A stretch of 64,000 nt of DNA from Porites lobata (GCA_942486035.1 CALNXK010000023.1:2430001-2494000), one strand, 5' to 3'. Positions 12,297 through 23,300 are shown, numbered from the stretch's first letter. Translations and numbers: made by a program. The notes: a model not told the origin generated them from the sequence alone.

Positions 12297-15200
12297 CATG
12301 GCAGTACCCCCCCCGGCTCCCACCCCTGCCCTTAAGGAATTCCCCACACCACCATCTTTCATTTTTTATAAACAATATTTTGTATACAAAAAAAAAATAA
12401 CTCCTACTCTTGTAAAAATTTTTTAGCGATCGCGCCGCGATCGTGGCGTGATCGCTGTTAAAATCGCGTAGCATTTTTGGCCAGATTTCGCGGCGCGATC
12501 GCTGCGTTATTGGGAGCGATCGCGGCGCAATCGCTGTCATCAATCGCTTAGCGTTTTTGGCTGGATTTCGCGGTGCGATGAGAGTGATCGCTGTTGTCGA
12601 TCGCTTAGCATTTTTGGCCTGATTTCGCAGCGTGATGAGAATGATCGCTGAGCGATTGCTGTGTGATCGCTGTCATCAATCGCTTAGCGTTTTTGGCCGG
12701 ATTTCGCGGCGTGCTGAGAGCGATCGTGCCGCGATCGCGGTCATTAATCCCTTAGCGTTTTTGGCCGAATTTCGTGGCGAGATGGCAGTGATCACTAGCG
12801 TTTTTGGCCGAAGTTCGCGGCGCGATTGGAGCGATCGCGCCGCGATCGCTGTCATCGATCGCAGATGGTTTTCGGCCGGATTTGTCGTTGCGATCACGGT
12901 CCGGACGAAAAAGACATAAATGAGTACTTCTTATCTCAGAAGAAGAGCAGTGAGCTGAAATTTGTCCTGAAATTTGCATAACATTTTGCTAACTTGTGAC
13001 AAACGGAGAGCTTCTGAGCTTTGCAGAAAATCGTGCATCATAGAAAATGACCGCTCCGTTTGAAAGCCCCTGGTCCGGCCAGTGGTTCCGGCCACTTTGG
13101 CCACTTTAATTGGCAGCCGACATCAAAAGTGCGTAAAAAGAAACCTTCCAAGCACCATCTGATCTAAATTCCTGGGCCGAGTTGTTCAAAGCTGGGTTAA
13201 GATAACCCAGGGTTAGTGCGAGATTTGAATTCAGATTTGAAAGCTTAAAAAGCATTGAGTTTTAATTCTTTTTGTCTACTAGTTGATGATTGGAAGCTCT
13301 AAAAATAACAGAGAAAATTACGCGACAAAATGCTTTTGAACGCCAGAAAAAGAAACCCGGGTTAAGCGCTAATCAGCTTTCGAACAACTGGGCCCTGTAT
13401 ATTTTTTATAGGCTGCTCACTTAAAATTCGAAACCAAACTGAGATTTCTGTGTAAAGAGCTAACGTTTGGTCTCTCGAAGAAACTAAACCGTGAAAAGGG
13501 TCAATTCGCCACCATTTTAAATGAATTCAATCAAAGTTTAGAGGGAAAAAAATATTGATCGTCGCTTGTTTACGTCCTCAAGAAACACTTCCCATCAGAA
13601 AATGTTGTCTAAGTCATGCCGCGACTGAAAAGCGCGCGTCATAATGCACGTGCAGGACTTGCAGAGTAATGTTTTCCTTGTTAGGCCCATTGCTTGCCAA
13701 GTTTTTTGACTTTGCTAAATGCTACAGCTCCCAAATGAAATATAAGTTTCATTTTATGGCCCTCTATATCACTGCTTAATAAATAAAGTGCAGTGTTACT
13801 GGGAAATTTTCAAACAGGCTTTCCCTTTTCAATCACTATTTGGCTAGTTTGGCCGGACCAAGGACATAGTACGCAAAATTTATTTTAATGGAATATTATT
13901 TAAACTTTGGTTTTAAAATTCAACCAGTCGACCGAATTTTTTTTTGGCAAGTTGAAAGAACATTTCTTGTACGCCGTGTACACCTAAAATTAGCTTTCTT
14001 AACACTTAATTGCATATACTTGAACTAAAAATGCATCCAAGTAATTTAAGGTGCCATAAAAAAAGCAAAAATAACAGAACAAAATTCACCTATGACAATC
14101 GAGCTTCAGAAGGCAAACAGATCAATAAAAAATCGGAAAGTTTCATTTGTAGTTTAACCTTATTTTCTTCCCGAAAATTATGTACATCACAAATTAAAAC
14201 GGGCCGGAACTTATCCAAACTTATCTAGGAAAGATCGAGGCTACTCAGTCTGCAAGCAGGGTAGTATAAATCATGTCAAGATAAAGCTAAATTTTCAACT
14301 TAAACGGGTCTAAATAGGGAATGAATTTTCAAAAGAAAGGTCTTATGTGAGAGGTCAGTGAATCGTGTTTTTTATTTTTAGCTACGTGTGAGCAGAGTAA
14401 AACGTTTTATATCCTGAAGTATTGAGATAATGAAACCGCCTATATGCATTGGTTTCTTTTCTTTTGATCCACTTGTCCATGTCTTCAGATAGGTTCATCC
14501 TATTAGGGATAAAAATATTTTTTCTTTTTTCCTCATGCTAATGATATGTTTCATGTTCATTTACCGTGCTTAAATATTCTCACTGAAATTCTCCATACTT
14601 CTTTATTAAGCCAATTGAATGTGACGTCCCACATGTTTTGTCTTCAGCCTAAACGTTAACTTTGAAATTTAGTCATAATGTACAAACTGAGTACTCACAA
14701 CTGTTGTCTTTGCCAGATTAATTGTTGCTGCAGAATATTGAAGAGGCCATTATGCATGGCTCTTGGTATATTGCCATGTTTAAGTGAAATAATATTCTCG
14801 TCAGCCTGCAGCAAACACTGTCCCCATTGAAACAGATGATAATCTACTTTTGTTTCTATCATTTACCGCAATGTGGTGCTTTTAAAATTTATTGGGCTGA
14901 GCACACCACACTTCTGAATAACAATTATTCCAGTTCAGGTTCAGGCTTTATACCCTTAAAGATTTTGGCATTTTAGACCAATAAAACGTTTTCTCTTGAT
15001 TACTTAGCAATATTGTCTTATACATTGTTGCTACTCATGGAACGTAAATGTGGTCGCCATTAAAAATGCAATTTAACTGAGTTCACAACAAAAAGTAGCC
15101 GATGTGCTGATGGTGGTCAGGAACAGCAGAGTTTGACGCATGCTCTGTCGCACTCTCTGGCATAGCCTTAAAGCACATTTCAGTGTGTTGATGCATAACG

Positions 15201-18168
15201 GCTTTTACCTGTGGATTGGCAGCCATGGGGTCAGTTGGTCACAGGGCAGGCCATCTGATATTACACAATGGTGCAATTTCGCACAATTGACTTCAAAACA
15301 CAAACAATCGCACAATTTGAGGAAAATCACATAATTCGTAAAAAAAATGCTAAATTAAAGTACCGGTAAAGTAAACAATGAATTCTAACTTTAATAAACA
15401 TTTTCTCAATCTTGATGTTATTTAAGGTGATTTATCACTAATGAAAGCCTTGTAAGACAGTACATCTGAAACCTTTGATCGTGGTATCTAAGCAGCCATT
15501 TGATTTGAGAGACAAGCAGTGTGGTCAGTGGTGTAATGGCATCATGTAATATTAAACAAGCGTCTTTTTTCTTTCTTTGTAATTGTTTTCTTTTCCGGGT
15601 CAAGATAATTGGACAAATTTAACCATTTTTCATCGCACCCTATCACAAGGCCTGACAGGGGAGGTCCCAAACATCCCAGGCACTCATCTTCCATTCATTG
15701 CAATTCAGTTGTTATGGTTAGATCTAAAAGTTTGTACCTCAGGAAGGACAACAAAATCTGATGAGTCCCACACATGAACACCTCCATACAGTGGAAATTC
15801 TGGGCCACTCCTTGTTAAGTTGGTGAGTGATAAGCCTTTCACTTTGGTAGTTACAGAACTGTATGGTTCCTGAAATTCTTGATATCCTTTTTTATAAACA
15901 ATCACATACCTTAAAAATAAAATTACTGCAAGGATTAAATACCTGAAGGTCTATTAAAACCAAACAAAAGAAATTACTAACATCAAAGATTGAATCATTT
16001 CCTACATGCTGCACGAATTGTTGTAAATATGTCACATATTATGGCTATCTGAGGGGGGCATTGGGATTTTCGGTTTTGGCTATTTTTTGGATCGGTTTTT
16101 CGGTTTTTGTTGCAAAAGACTTTCGTTTTTCGGTTTTGGTGGTCATTGCGGTTAGCGGATTTTTCGTTTTTTAGCATCTCGTTTTTGTGAAAAATACTAG
16201 CGGTTTTTCAGTTTTGGTACCCAATGTGGTTTTTGGTTTTTGGAAGGGCAGAGAGTTTCAATAATCGACTGCTGTTTTGAGTATCTGTTTATTACCACAT
16301 TAAACCTTAGAGCAAGTTCCTGCTGCCATGTAAAACTGAAAAGGAACTAATTGTACCGGTTAGCTTCCTCAGTGTCGACTCAGCTCAGTGCAATCGCATG
16401 TTAGACAATCGAGTCTCCAAACTTTCAGGTGTTAGTTATCAAATGGAAATGTTCGATTGAAGATTTTCGATTGAAGTTTCCAGAGCTATAGCTTTTTGCG
16501 ACTGCAAAATTGCAATTCTAAAGAGGACTTGTGTGCAAATTCTCCTAAGTTAACTAGGCTCCATATAACTAGCGGCTTTTCGGAAATTGAGCCGCAAAGT
16601 CTGGGCTCGAGAGAGCGGCAGAAACAAAGCCTATGATTTAAGCAGACACAAAAAGATACGAAGGCTTCAGACAAAGTCCATGACATTCACAAATACTTTG
16701 GTGAAATTAGTGTTAGTTTAGTTTGCTCTGTATGCCCCACTTGTCACCATTGTATCGGTTTTCGACGGTTTTGTATGCGGTTTGCGGTTTTGCGGTTTTG
16801 GATGATTTTTTTCTTCGGTTTTGCGGTTTCTAATATACCCCAATGCCCCCCTCCTATCTATATCTTGCCTCCAACAAAAATAATTGATGATTCTTGCAAA
16901 TTGGCCAGTGGTCATTATTAAAAAAGAAATATAAAAGAAATAAATAAAAGAAGTCGTATAATATTTATAAATTACAGGCAGTTTGTAAATGCCATGTTCA
17001 ACTCTCCTTTTCCTGGGGTAGCTAATTGAACGAAACTGAACCAAACTCAATCGCACCTGGCCTAATTGGTTAGATTTAGAACTTTTCGGTGAGTTTGATT
17101 ATTCTTCAGACGATTGCGCGACCTATAAACAGGGCCTTACACTTCACTTTGTTGGTCAGTGGCCAAAGTACAGGCACCAGTTCATGTTGCAAATGTCCAA
17201 GTTTAGTCAGAGTTGGACCCCTATTATCTTGCCTAATAACAAACTTTTCTCCGACACCAACGGCAAAAGAGCATTCGTGTGCTAGCCTTTAACCCTTGCT
17301 GTGACATCTTTGTGTACTCGAGTTTGAAATTGAAGCCAATACTTGAACACAACACCTTTCTTGAAACCAGAAGAAACTGGCTTTATGTTCGATTGTTTGA
17401 GTGTTTGATTGGCAAACTTTTTGGGATCAAAATAGCAAATATGCAAATGACACCTAACTTCAGATATTTCCCAGTGTCTATCCCAGTTTGGTCACTGTAA
17501 ATTTTATAGAACATGGCTAGGCTACTTCTTTTTTCATCTTTCTTCAAAGGTGTTCCACTGAAATTCCTGTCGGATTTGCATATTGAAGCAGCTGATTGAA
17601 TACGTACAACTACTGATCCTACAGCTGCAGCTCATCGAGTACCTTAAAACGTCAGCAGTTCTATGCAGTCTTTTATCTGCTTTTGCAAGGACTGGACTGA
17701 CTTACACGTTAGGGAAGGACCATTAGAAAAGTTATGGGGAGGGTGGGGAATTTTCGAGCCGTAGGAATTTTTTTTCGTTATCAATTTCCTTGCGTGATTT
17801 TTTTTTAGGTCGTAGCATGAATATTTTTGTAGGGTTAATTGCCGTGCATGAATTTTTTCATTTAATTTTCCCTTGCGCGAATATTTTTTTGTACTTCGCC
17901 CGCCAGCCATAAGTTTTCTAATGGTCCGTCGCTTACTTCCAGTCGAAGGTCAAGAAAGGTAGCTTGTTGCGTTACCTTGTGTATGTTTGCTATTAATTTC
18001 GAAACTTAACCATGGCAATACTCACCCTATAATGTAAACAATGATTGCCAACTGTATTAGTCGATTGATCAGTCCAACCTTTTTGCTTTTGATATGCACT
18101 ATCTTTGCTGTATCATACCTCAAAAGGGCTGACAGAACTGTTTCACAAATTCCCCTACAAGACACCAT
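2085..18168 (-). CDS. P2RX: P2X purinoceptor (ATP-gated cation channel), exons 1-8, 3' part beyond window
   Basis: P2X receptors are trimeric plasma-membrane channels opened by extracellular ATP, each subunit having two membrane segments and a cysteine-rich ectodomain. Eight exons in order are 18026-18168, 15738-15909, 11675-11822, 6139-6250, 4872-4958, 3267-3405, 2820-2905 and 2085-2129. All have GT-AG borders and their phases agree throughout, giving about 310 residues. Visible hallmarks are the N-terminal Y-x-T-x-K motif, the first membrane segment, the T-K-V-K-G ATP-binding lysines (about residues 70 and 72), the G-Y-N-F-R motif at the end of exon 8, and all ten conserved ectodomain cysteines at about 127, 138, 144, 161, 171, 177, 235, 245, 279 and 288. 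Intron positions follow the vertebrate P2X pattern. The last exons, with the distal ATP-binding lysine and the second membrane segment, were not found and should lie left of position 1. The family call is firm; the subtype is not assignable. Confidence 0.93.
2173..2225. repeat. Near-perfect hairpin in P2X intron 7
   Basis: Arms at 2173-2192 and 2206-2225 pair over 20 bp with one mismatch around a 13-base loop. No target duplication is apparent. Confidence 0.5.
2298..2378 (+). repeat. Possible tRNA-derived SINE head
   Basis: GGTTCGAATCC at 2357-2367 is an exact RNA polymerase III B box. It is preceded by GATAGAGCGCCTGCCTGG, resembling the D-arm to anticodon part of a tRNA, and followed by TCAGGGACT. 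The 5' acceptor half does not pair, so this is not a working tRNA gene; a SINE fragment is the best reading. Confidence 0.4.
2820..2905 (-). CDS. P2RX: P2X exon 7: G-G-V-x-x-I-x-I-x-W-N-C motif
   Basis: The acceptor is ATTTTAG| and the donor AG|GTGATT; 86 nt. It encodes GGVMAIVITWNCNFD and CEPKYSFR, the strongly conserved lower-body strand of P2X proteins with the last two ectodomain cysteines. Confidence 0.95.
3267..3405 (-). CDS. P2RX: P2X exon 6: C-P-x-F-x-L-G motif
   Basis: The acceptor is AAACAG| and the donor AAG|GTAAGT; 139 nt. It encodes LTICNYDP and PLCPVFQLGKIVELAG, which carry the fourth disulfide pair of the P2X ectodomain, and ends NFDEIAYK in phase 0. Confidence 0.95.
4118..4340. 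repeat. GCGGTTTT-rich repeat
   Basis: Recurrent GCGGTTTTGCGG and GCAGTTTGCGG motifs with GAGGGG-type ends. The composition matches the better-preserved element at 16051-16853, so this is probably a diverged relative. Confidence 0.4.
4872..4958 (-). CDS. P2RX: P2X exon 5: F-T-L-L-I-K-N motif
   Basis: The acceptor is GCACTAG| and the donor AC|GTAAGT; 87 nt. It encodes AAKTFTLLIKN followed by QFPKF, the P2X F-T-x-L-I-K-N-x-x-x-F-P-K-F signature. Its phase matches the exons on both sides. Confidence 0.94.
5000..5645 (+). mobile_element. Decayed LINE 3' end
   Basis: A frame near 5250-5275 encodes WNSLP, the tail motif common at the C-terminus of non-LTR reverse transcriptase ORFs, with frameshifts and stops around it. 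The segment ends in an AATAAAATC-type simple tail at about 5605-5645. The family cannot be decided from this. An AAT microsatellite (5285-5302) lies within it. Confidence 0.45.
6139..6250 (-). CDS. P2RX: P2X exon 4: head-domain cysteines
   Basis: The acceptor is ACAAG| and the donor AG|GTAAGT; 112 nt. It encodes TGKCV, VCEI and SWCPVE, the typical P2X block of three cysteines spaced 10 and 6 residues apart. One vertebrate-like exon junction upstream of this block is absent here, so the block is joined directly to exon 3. Confidence 0.93.
6926..7101. repeat. Left part of split repeat element
   Basis: Starts TTAGTAAAATCCAACTAG, the complement of the sequence at 11505-11522. It contains the hairpin CTACTACTAGGCTAT / ATAGCCCACTAGTAG. 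Joined to 11500-11640 it makes a continuous older repeat, interrupted at a TA dinucleotide by the 4.4 kb block. Confidence 0.5.
7102..7375. mobile_element. MITE copy 1 (274 bp)
   Basis: The ends CAATGAGGGACAAAAGTG and CACTTGCTT-like complement form inverted repeats of roughly 30 bp with a few mismatches. The body is non-coding. Confidence 0.65.
9167..9428. mobile_element. MITE copy 2 (262 bp, homopolymer-shortened)
   Basis: Same ends as the flanking copies but 12 bases shorter, with losses mainly in homopolymers (for example CAAAG for CAAAAG, and GGCC for GGCCCC). Confidence 0.65.
11226..11499. mobile_element. MITE copy 3 (274 bp)
   Basis: The same length as copy 1 and nearly identical to it. 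Its right end abuts TA and the continuation of the interrupted older repeat. Confidence 0.65.
11500..11640. repeat. Right part of split repeat element
   Basis: Begins AGTTGGATTTTACTAA, complementary to the start of the left part. It then holds the hairpin GAGTCAATAGCC / GGCTATTGACTC around a TTGGCCTTCGGCC core. It ends GAAGAATAATTGTT just left of P2X exon 3. Confidence 0.5.
11675..11822 (-). CDS. P2RX: P2X exon 3: start of cysteine-rich head domain
   Basis: The acceptor is AACAG| and the donor G|GTATGC; 148 nt. The exon opens ENNAVFVMTN and continues to TPNQTQNTCPE, matching the P2X family E-N-x-x-F-V-M-T-N and T-x-x-Q-x-x-x-x-C-P-E motifs. It supplies three of the ten ectodomain cysteines. 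Confidence 0.95.
11930..12318. repeat. Repeat with GGGGGGTACT ends
   Basis: GGGGGGTACT near 11935 is complemented by AGTACCCCCC near 12302. Inside, CCCTATCCTAGAGTA-like phrases recur at least three times (about 12031, 12063, 12229). Non-coding; class unknown. Confidence 0.5.
12424..12900. repeat. GC-rich minisatellite with GCGATCGC and TTTTTGGCCG cores
   Basis: About seven degenerate units of 45-82 bp, each with TTAGCGTTTTTGGCCGGATT followed by CGCGGCGCGAT and GCGATCGC-type palindromes (cores near 12469, 12549, 12606, 12685, 12753, 12796). It is far more GC-rich than its surroundings. Frames on both strands are open but consist only of the translated repeat. Confidence 0.7.
12901..15737. other. 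P2X intron 2, right portion, no gene seen
   Basis: AT-rich sequence without convincing exons on either strand. Open frames here are below 75 codons and show no family resemblance. No tandem or inverted structure stood out. Confidence 0.4.
15738..15909 (-). CDS. P2RX: P2X exon 2: ATP-binding K-V-K motif
   Basis: The acceptor is TTTTTAAG| and the donor GAG|GTACAA; the exon is 172 nt and its first base completes the split glycine codon from exon 1. It encodes 57 residues with KKGYQ, SSVTTKVKG (the two ATP-contacting lysines) and VWDSSDFV. An in-frame read-through on the 5' side extends into the intron polypyrimidine tract, but the phase with exon 1 selects the acceptor at 15910. Confidence 0.93.
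16051..16853. mobile_element. TIR element rich in CGGTTTT, TSD CTATCT
   Basis: GAGGGGGGCATTGGG is exactly complemented at the right end, and CTATCT is duplicated at 16045-16050 and 16854-16859. The subterminal regions are made of CGGTTTTTCGGTTTT-like stretches. No transposase frame; non-autonomous. It lies in P2X intron 1. Confidence 0.65.
17717..17927. mobile_element. MITE with GGACCATTAGAAAA ends
   Basis: GGACCATTAGAAAAGTTATGG is complemented over 20 of 21 positions at 17907-17927. The 211-bp body is T-rich. No clear target duplication. Confidence 0.6.
18026..18168 (-). CDS. P2RX: P2X exon 1: N-terminus and first membrane segment
   Basis: The ATG is at 18168, read on the minus strand. It encodes 47 residues plus two bases and ends at the donor GG|GTGAG. 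The peptide holds YDTAK, the conserved Y-x-T-x-K phosphorylation motif of P2X N-termini, then KSKKVGLINRLIQL leading into the hydrophobic first membrane helix that ends YIIG. It is too short to stand out as an open frame and was found by looking for the exon that must precede the exon starting YVIVYKKGYQ. Confidence 0.92.
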
Positions 18169-18234
18169 TTTTTCCAAATTTGATCGTGACGTGAACTAAA
18201 CTTTTACCACGAACATTTTATCGACCCAACTAAT

Positions 18235-18443
18235 TGCCTGCGTGCAGACGTCTCGTATTTCCTTTGTCTGCACGCAGGCAACCCAACTAACTGCCCCTGG
18301 GTCTCCGCATCCTCGGAGACCCAGGGGCAGATAAAGGGGGCGAGGGAAAGTCTAAACGGGCGGAAAAATATATACGGAACGAAATTTTCCGCCCGTTTAG
18401 ACTTTCCCTCGTCCCCACTATCTGCCCCTGGGTCTCCGAGGAC
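18235..18443. repeat. Nested perfect hairpins upstream of P2X start codon
   Basis: Three stems in a row: 15 bp (18235-18249 with 18266-18280), 17 bp (18291-18307 with 18314-18330) and 26 bp (18342-18367 with 18385-18410). CTGCCCCTGGGTCTCCG recurs at 18423. A direct repeat CCCAACTAA flanks the first hairpin, suggesting a small insertion. A related sequence lies at 55698-55914. Confidence 0.65.
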
Positions 18444-19540
18444 ACTTAAGAAAGCAGTCAAAAATAGGGTACAATACCATGGGGAACGTTGTAATAGAGG
18501 GCAATTCATAGCACTGTGGAATACCACGTTTTAAAATCGTATATAATCGACTCTCAAGGACCTACAAACTATTTTATCACACATTACACGAAAAAACCTA
18601 AAATTTTTAGTGATATGAGCTGTTCTTTTAGTTTCTGAATAGCGATTTTGCAGTATTTCGTATCCGTGGTCTAGTTAACGTGCAAATCTGTCACCGAACC
18701 ACCATGGTGCAGCAATGGCTAAAATCATTCTCCCGTTACCAATCTGGATTTATCCTTTAGAATTGCCTCTTGGTCCCATTGTTTTTATCAGAAAGTGGTT
18801 TTGTGACGGGTTTATGGATGATTGAGACCATTGGCTGTAGACCTTACTTGATCCATCTTACTTGGAGTGGTCTCAAAAGTTAATGACCTAAGGCAGGCTT
18901 GACCTTCGTTCATGTAATCTACTTTTTATTGCATCAAGGCTTAATGCCAAGTCTGATAGTTTAGTTTCATGGCATCGAGAACCTGGTGCCACAGCTGTTG
19001 ATACTTTTACCTGAGCTAATTTTAATTGTTACGCTTCTCCTCAGTTCTAGTCAGCTGTCTCGACTTTCGGCCAAAGAAAAAGTTAACCAAAACGTGTACT
19101 AAGCCGTCTTCGCCATCTCTGTACGGTTTTATTTGCAGTCATTCGTAAGAAAGGCACTGATGTTATTAAGACCCCTTCTACTCACTGCGCCTTTTGGCTC
19201 GGATCTCAATGACGGAATAAAAATGAAACAGCGCTGTCACCTACTTAGGCAGCAGAATGAAGTGAAATGCCCATAGTAACTTAGTAGATGTCATGGATGG
19301 AGTCTTTCCTTCAAAAGAACCTTTTTCAAATAATGAATATCTGATTTGGGGTGCAAACTTGAGTCGATGTAGATTTTCTTGCCGTTGGCAAACTAACCAA
19401 AACAACTTTTCCAATGGCTTATGAAGCCAAAAAAGGACGTCTTACCTTCTCGTTTTATGTGATAAAAAGGTTCACGCAAATATTTGTAAAAGTTAATCAA
19501 AAAATGAAAAATAAAAGGGTGTTGGAATATTATTATAATC
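18444..19540. other. Upstream of P2X, no gene seen
   Basis: No plausible exon or repeat boundary was recognised. The P2X promoter may lie in its left part, but no TATA or initiator could be placed with confidence. Confidence 0.35.
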
Positions 19541-20111
19541 TTTTTTACTACCAGTTATCATCTTCGGCCGGACTTACTCTTCTCCGAAGCCACCCCTCTT
19601 CTATGAAGGGTGTATCACCGATGCAATCGATAGTCAGTTCTGTGAAAGCTCTTTAGAATGCTAAACTCCGGTGGTGAACAGGTTTCCAAAACGTTAGTTG
19701 TGCTTAATTATTGACTTAAACCTACTCTATCATGTCAAAAAATAGATTTTCTTTCAAAAAAACACTTTTTTTAAAGACGTGAACTTTTAATACTAACAAA
19801 ATGAGACATGCTATAATTCTTCGAAAAGAAAATGGGTCCTGCTTAAGTCGAATCGGCGCACAATATTGCTTGTAATCAAACTGATAAAATACAATTTAAT
19901 TTCCTTTTAGTGATGTTGGAAAGATTGTCGACCCTTTATTTTTTTACGGCACGATTTTAAGTGGGTACCAAGGTCACACATCTACAAGATGATTCTTAAG
20001 TTAAAAAAGCTGACAAACATTGTTTTAAAGAATAATACAAAGAATGGTAAAAGAGGGTCAAAAACGAGATTCACCCTGTGCAGATTCACCTGATCGGGAT
20101 TCGGGATCGGC

Positions 20112-20336
20112 ACCTGATCACAGTAGTATCCGTAATAAAGAGGTTAAGTTTATATGAAATTACTCTCTGGGGCCGAGATTTCGTGTCCTTTGTCCGTATT
20201 AGAAAGAGTCGGTATTATGGAGGTTTTTTTAAAGAAAATATATGAGAATTTCTCGGGACATTGGAAACTGTCCGTAATAGAGAGGAGTCCGTATTAGAGA
20301 GGTGTCGATCCGTATCGAGAGGTTTGACTGTATTCT
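20112..20336. mobile_element. Pogo-like MITE remnant
   Basis: TCCGTAATA...GAGAGG phrases are repeated and the segment ends GAGAGGTTTGACTGTA, a typical pogo/Tigger-type MITE terminus next to TA. The left end is degraded. Confidence 0.4.
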
Positions 20337-23300
20337 TTTCTACCACTAATTATCATGTGAAAGGTTTAAATCCAGGAGTCATTTCAAAAGTAGGTTGAGT
20401 TTCATCGTCCGAGTAAACGTAGTCCTGTATAGAACTGTTGTTGTTGACATTGACTGATGTTTCGACAACCTGTGCGGTCATGTCAGAGTCAAGGTAAGTT
20501 GTATCACGTCAGTTGATAGTATTATGCTCTGGTTATAGAGCAAAACTCTGGTGGTAAAAAGGTTACTTTCCAAAATGTTAGTTTTCTTAATCATTGACTT
20601 CAAAATACTCGGTCATTTCAAAAAAAAAATTCTTTCAAGAGAAAACCGTTTTTAAAGGCATCATTTTTTGACACTTTCAAACTGCCACATGCTATAATTC
20701 GTCGCTAGTACTCTCTAGGGTGGATCCCGCTTTAGTCAAAGCGGCGTACAATGTTGCTTGTCCTCAACCTAACGGAAACACTTTAATAACTTTATGCTGT
20801 GCTAATGATGTTGGACAGAGTGTGGACCCGTTTACCACGGCTTTCAGCGGATACCTAGGTCACGCATGTAAAAGATAACTGTTAAGATATAGCAACAAAT
20901 ACGACCTAAAAAATAAAGTTCTAAAGAATAATACAATGAATGCTAACCTGAGAATAGTATGATGAATGGTAAAAGAGGGTAAAAAATATGACTCTACGTA
21001 CCGCGCCACGAAAAGCCTTTCCCATTTTTAAAGGAAATTGATCTTTCACAGTTTAGCCTAAAAATTTGCTACATTTGAATGTAAATAAGGTCAATTCTCG
21101 TCGAAATATGTTTTTTAGGAAAATCGACAAGATAGCTTTGTAAGCAGCTCGAACATTTAAATCGTTGTTGTCAAAGGAAGCACAACGTTCAACAGACCGT
21201 CACTATTCTTTTCTACCACCTAGTATCATCTTCGGGCCTTATTCTTTTCCGAAGCCGCCCTTCTTGGTGTATAAAGTTTTCATTTTAAATTTACTCCAAG
21301 CTTACAGAAAGGTAAACATCGGTGGTGATTAGGTGTCAAAATCGTTAGTTTTTCTTTTTATGGGTAGATTTCTTTTCATAGTTTCTAATCCTGGAAAGAA
21401 TGTCCACACACCCACGTCACCGTTATATATGCGGATAAAAAGTACACGCATCAAAGCAAGTTCAACTTCTTTTACCTTCTAATAACAAATAAACTAAGAT
21501 ATGGATTAGTTTATACGAATAATTCAATGAATGGTGAAGGAGGGTCACAAACGCGGTTTGACTTCAAAATACTCGGTCATGTCGAAAAAAGAAATTCTTT
21601 CCAGAGAACACTATTTTTAAAGGCATCATTTTTTGATACTTTCAAACTGCGACATGCTATAATTCGTCGCTAGTACTCTCTAGGTTAGATCCCGCTTTAG
21701 TCAAAGCGGCGTACATTATTGCTGTCCTCAACTTAACGGAGACACTTTGACTTCCCTTTATGCTGGGCTATTGATGTTGAAACGAGTGTGGACCTGTTTA
21801 CCACGGTTTTCAGCTGATGCCAAGGTCACGCATACCCAAGATATCTCTTCCGTTATAGCAACAAATAAGCTGAAAAGTGAAGTTGTAAGAATAATACAAT
21901 GAATGGTAAAAACTTAAGAATAATTTGATGAATGGTAAGAGAAGGTCAAAAAGGTGACTCTACGTACTGCGCGCCACGAAAAGCCTTTCCCATTAATTAA
22001 AAAGGAGTTTTAAAGGAAATTGATCTTTTACGGTTTAGCCTAAAAATTTGCTACATTTGAATGCCTGAATAAGGTCAAATCTCGTCGAAATATGTTTTTT
22101 AGGAAAATCGGCAAGACAGCTTTGTAAGCAGCTCGAACATTTAAATCGTTGTTGTCAAAGGAAGCACAACGTTCAACAGATAGTCACAACGTTCAACAGA
22201 TAGTCACTTCGGGCCTTATTCTTTTCCGAAGCCGCCCTTCTTGGTGTATAAAGTTTTCATTTAAATTTACTCCAAGCTTAGACAAAGGTAAACATTGGTG
22301 GTGATTAGGTGTCGAAATCGTTAGTTTTTCTTTTTATCGGTAGATTTCTTTTCATAGTTTCTAATCCTGGAAAGAATGTTCACAAACCAACGTCACCGTT
22401 ATATGCGGATAAAAAGTACACGCTTCAAAGCAAGTTCAACTTCTTTTACCTTCTAATAACAAATAAACTAAAATATGGATTGATTTACACAGAATAATTG
22501 AATGAATGGTGAAGGAGGGTCACAAACGCGGTTCTACTAACCACGTCCATTGAAAAGCCTTTTGCGTTATTAGTAACAAATTTAAATGGGTTATTTTCAA
22601 AGATTTCGCTAAGAATTGACCAAACGTATACAAAAGAAAAATGCTTTTTGCAACACGGTTTTTCAGAAAATGGAGGGGTTCAGACGTTTGACTCGTTGAA
22701 ACAGTTTGAGTAGAATAGAAAAACAGCATTCAACCGAATGTTCTATTTTACCACTAGTTATCATCTTTGACCGTTCGTATTCTTCTCCGAAGGAAACCGT
22801 CTTTGTGTATTAAGAATTTTTAATGTTTATTCTCAACCATGCAATCAACAGTCTTTCTGTTAAAGATAACAGAAAGCTAAAAACTGGTGGTAAATAGGTT
22901 ACTTTCCAAAACGTTAATTTTGTTAATCATTGACTTCAAAATACTCGGTCATGTCGAAAAAAGAAATTCTTTCCAGAGAACACCATTTTTAAAGGCATCA
23001 TTTTTTGATAAGCTTTCAAACTGCGACATGCTATAATTCGTCGCTAGTACTCTCTAGGTTGGATCCCGCTTTAGTCAAAGCGGCGTGCGTACAATATTGC
23101 TTGTCCTCCACTTAACGGAGACAGTTTGATTTCCCTTTATGCTGTGCTATGGATGTTGGAAAGAGTGTGGACCCGTTTAGCACGGTTTTCAGCTCATTCC
23201 AAGGCCGCACAAGCACAAGATATCTCTTTTCCGTTAAAGCAACAAATAAGCTGAAAAGTAAAGTTCTAAAGAATAATACAATGAACGGTAAAAACTTAGG

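Noticed and set aside
12424..12900. GCGATCGC sites as cyanobacterial HIP1 elements or bacterial transfer
   Set aside because: The palindromes are embedded in a tandem unit within a P2X intron; nothing else is bacterial.
12632..12919. 95-codon frame with repeated SDRAAIAVI
   Set aside because: Both strands of the GC-rich minisatellite are open for this length; the peptide is the translated repeat.
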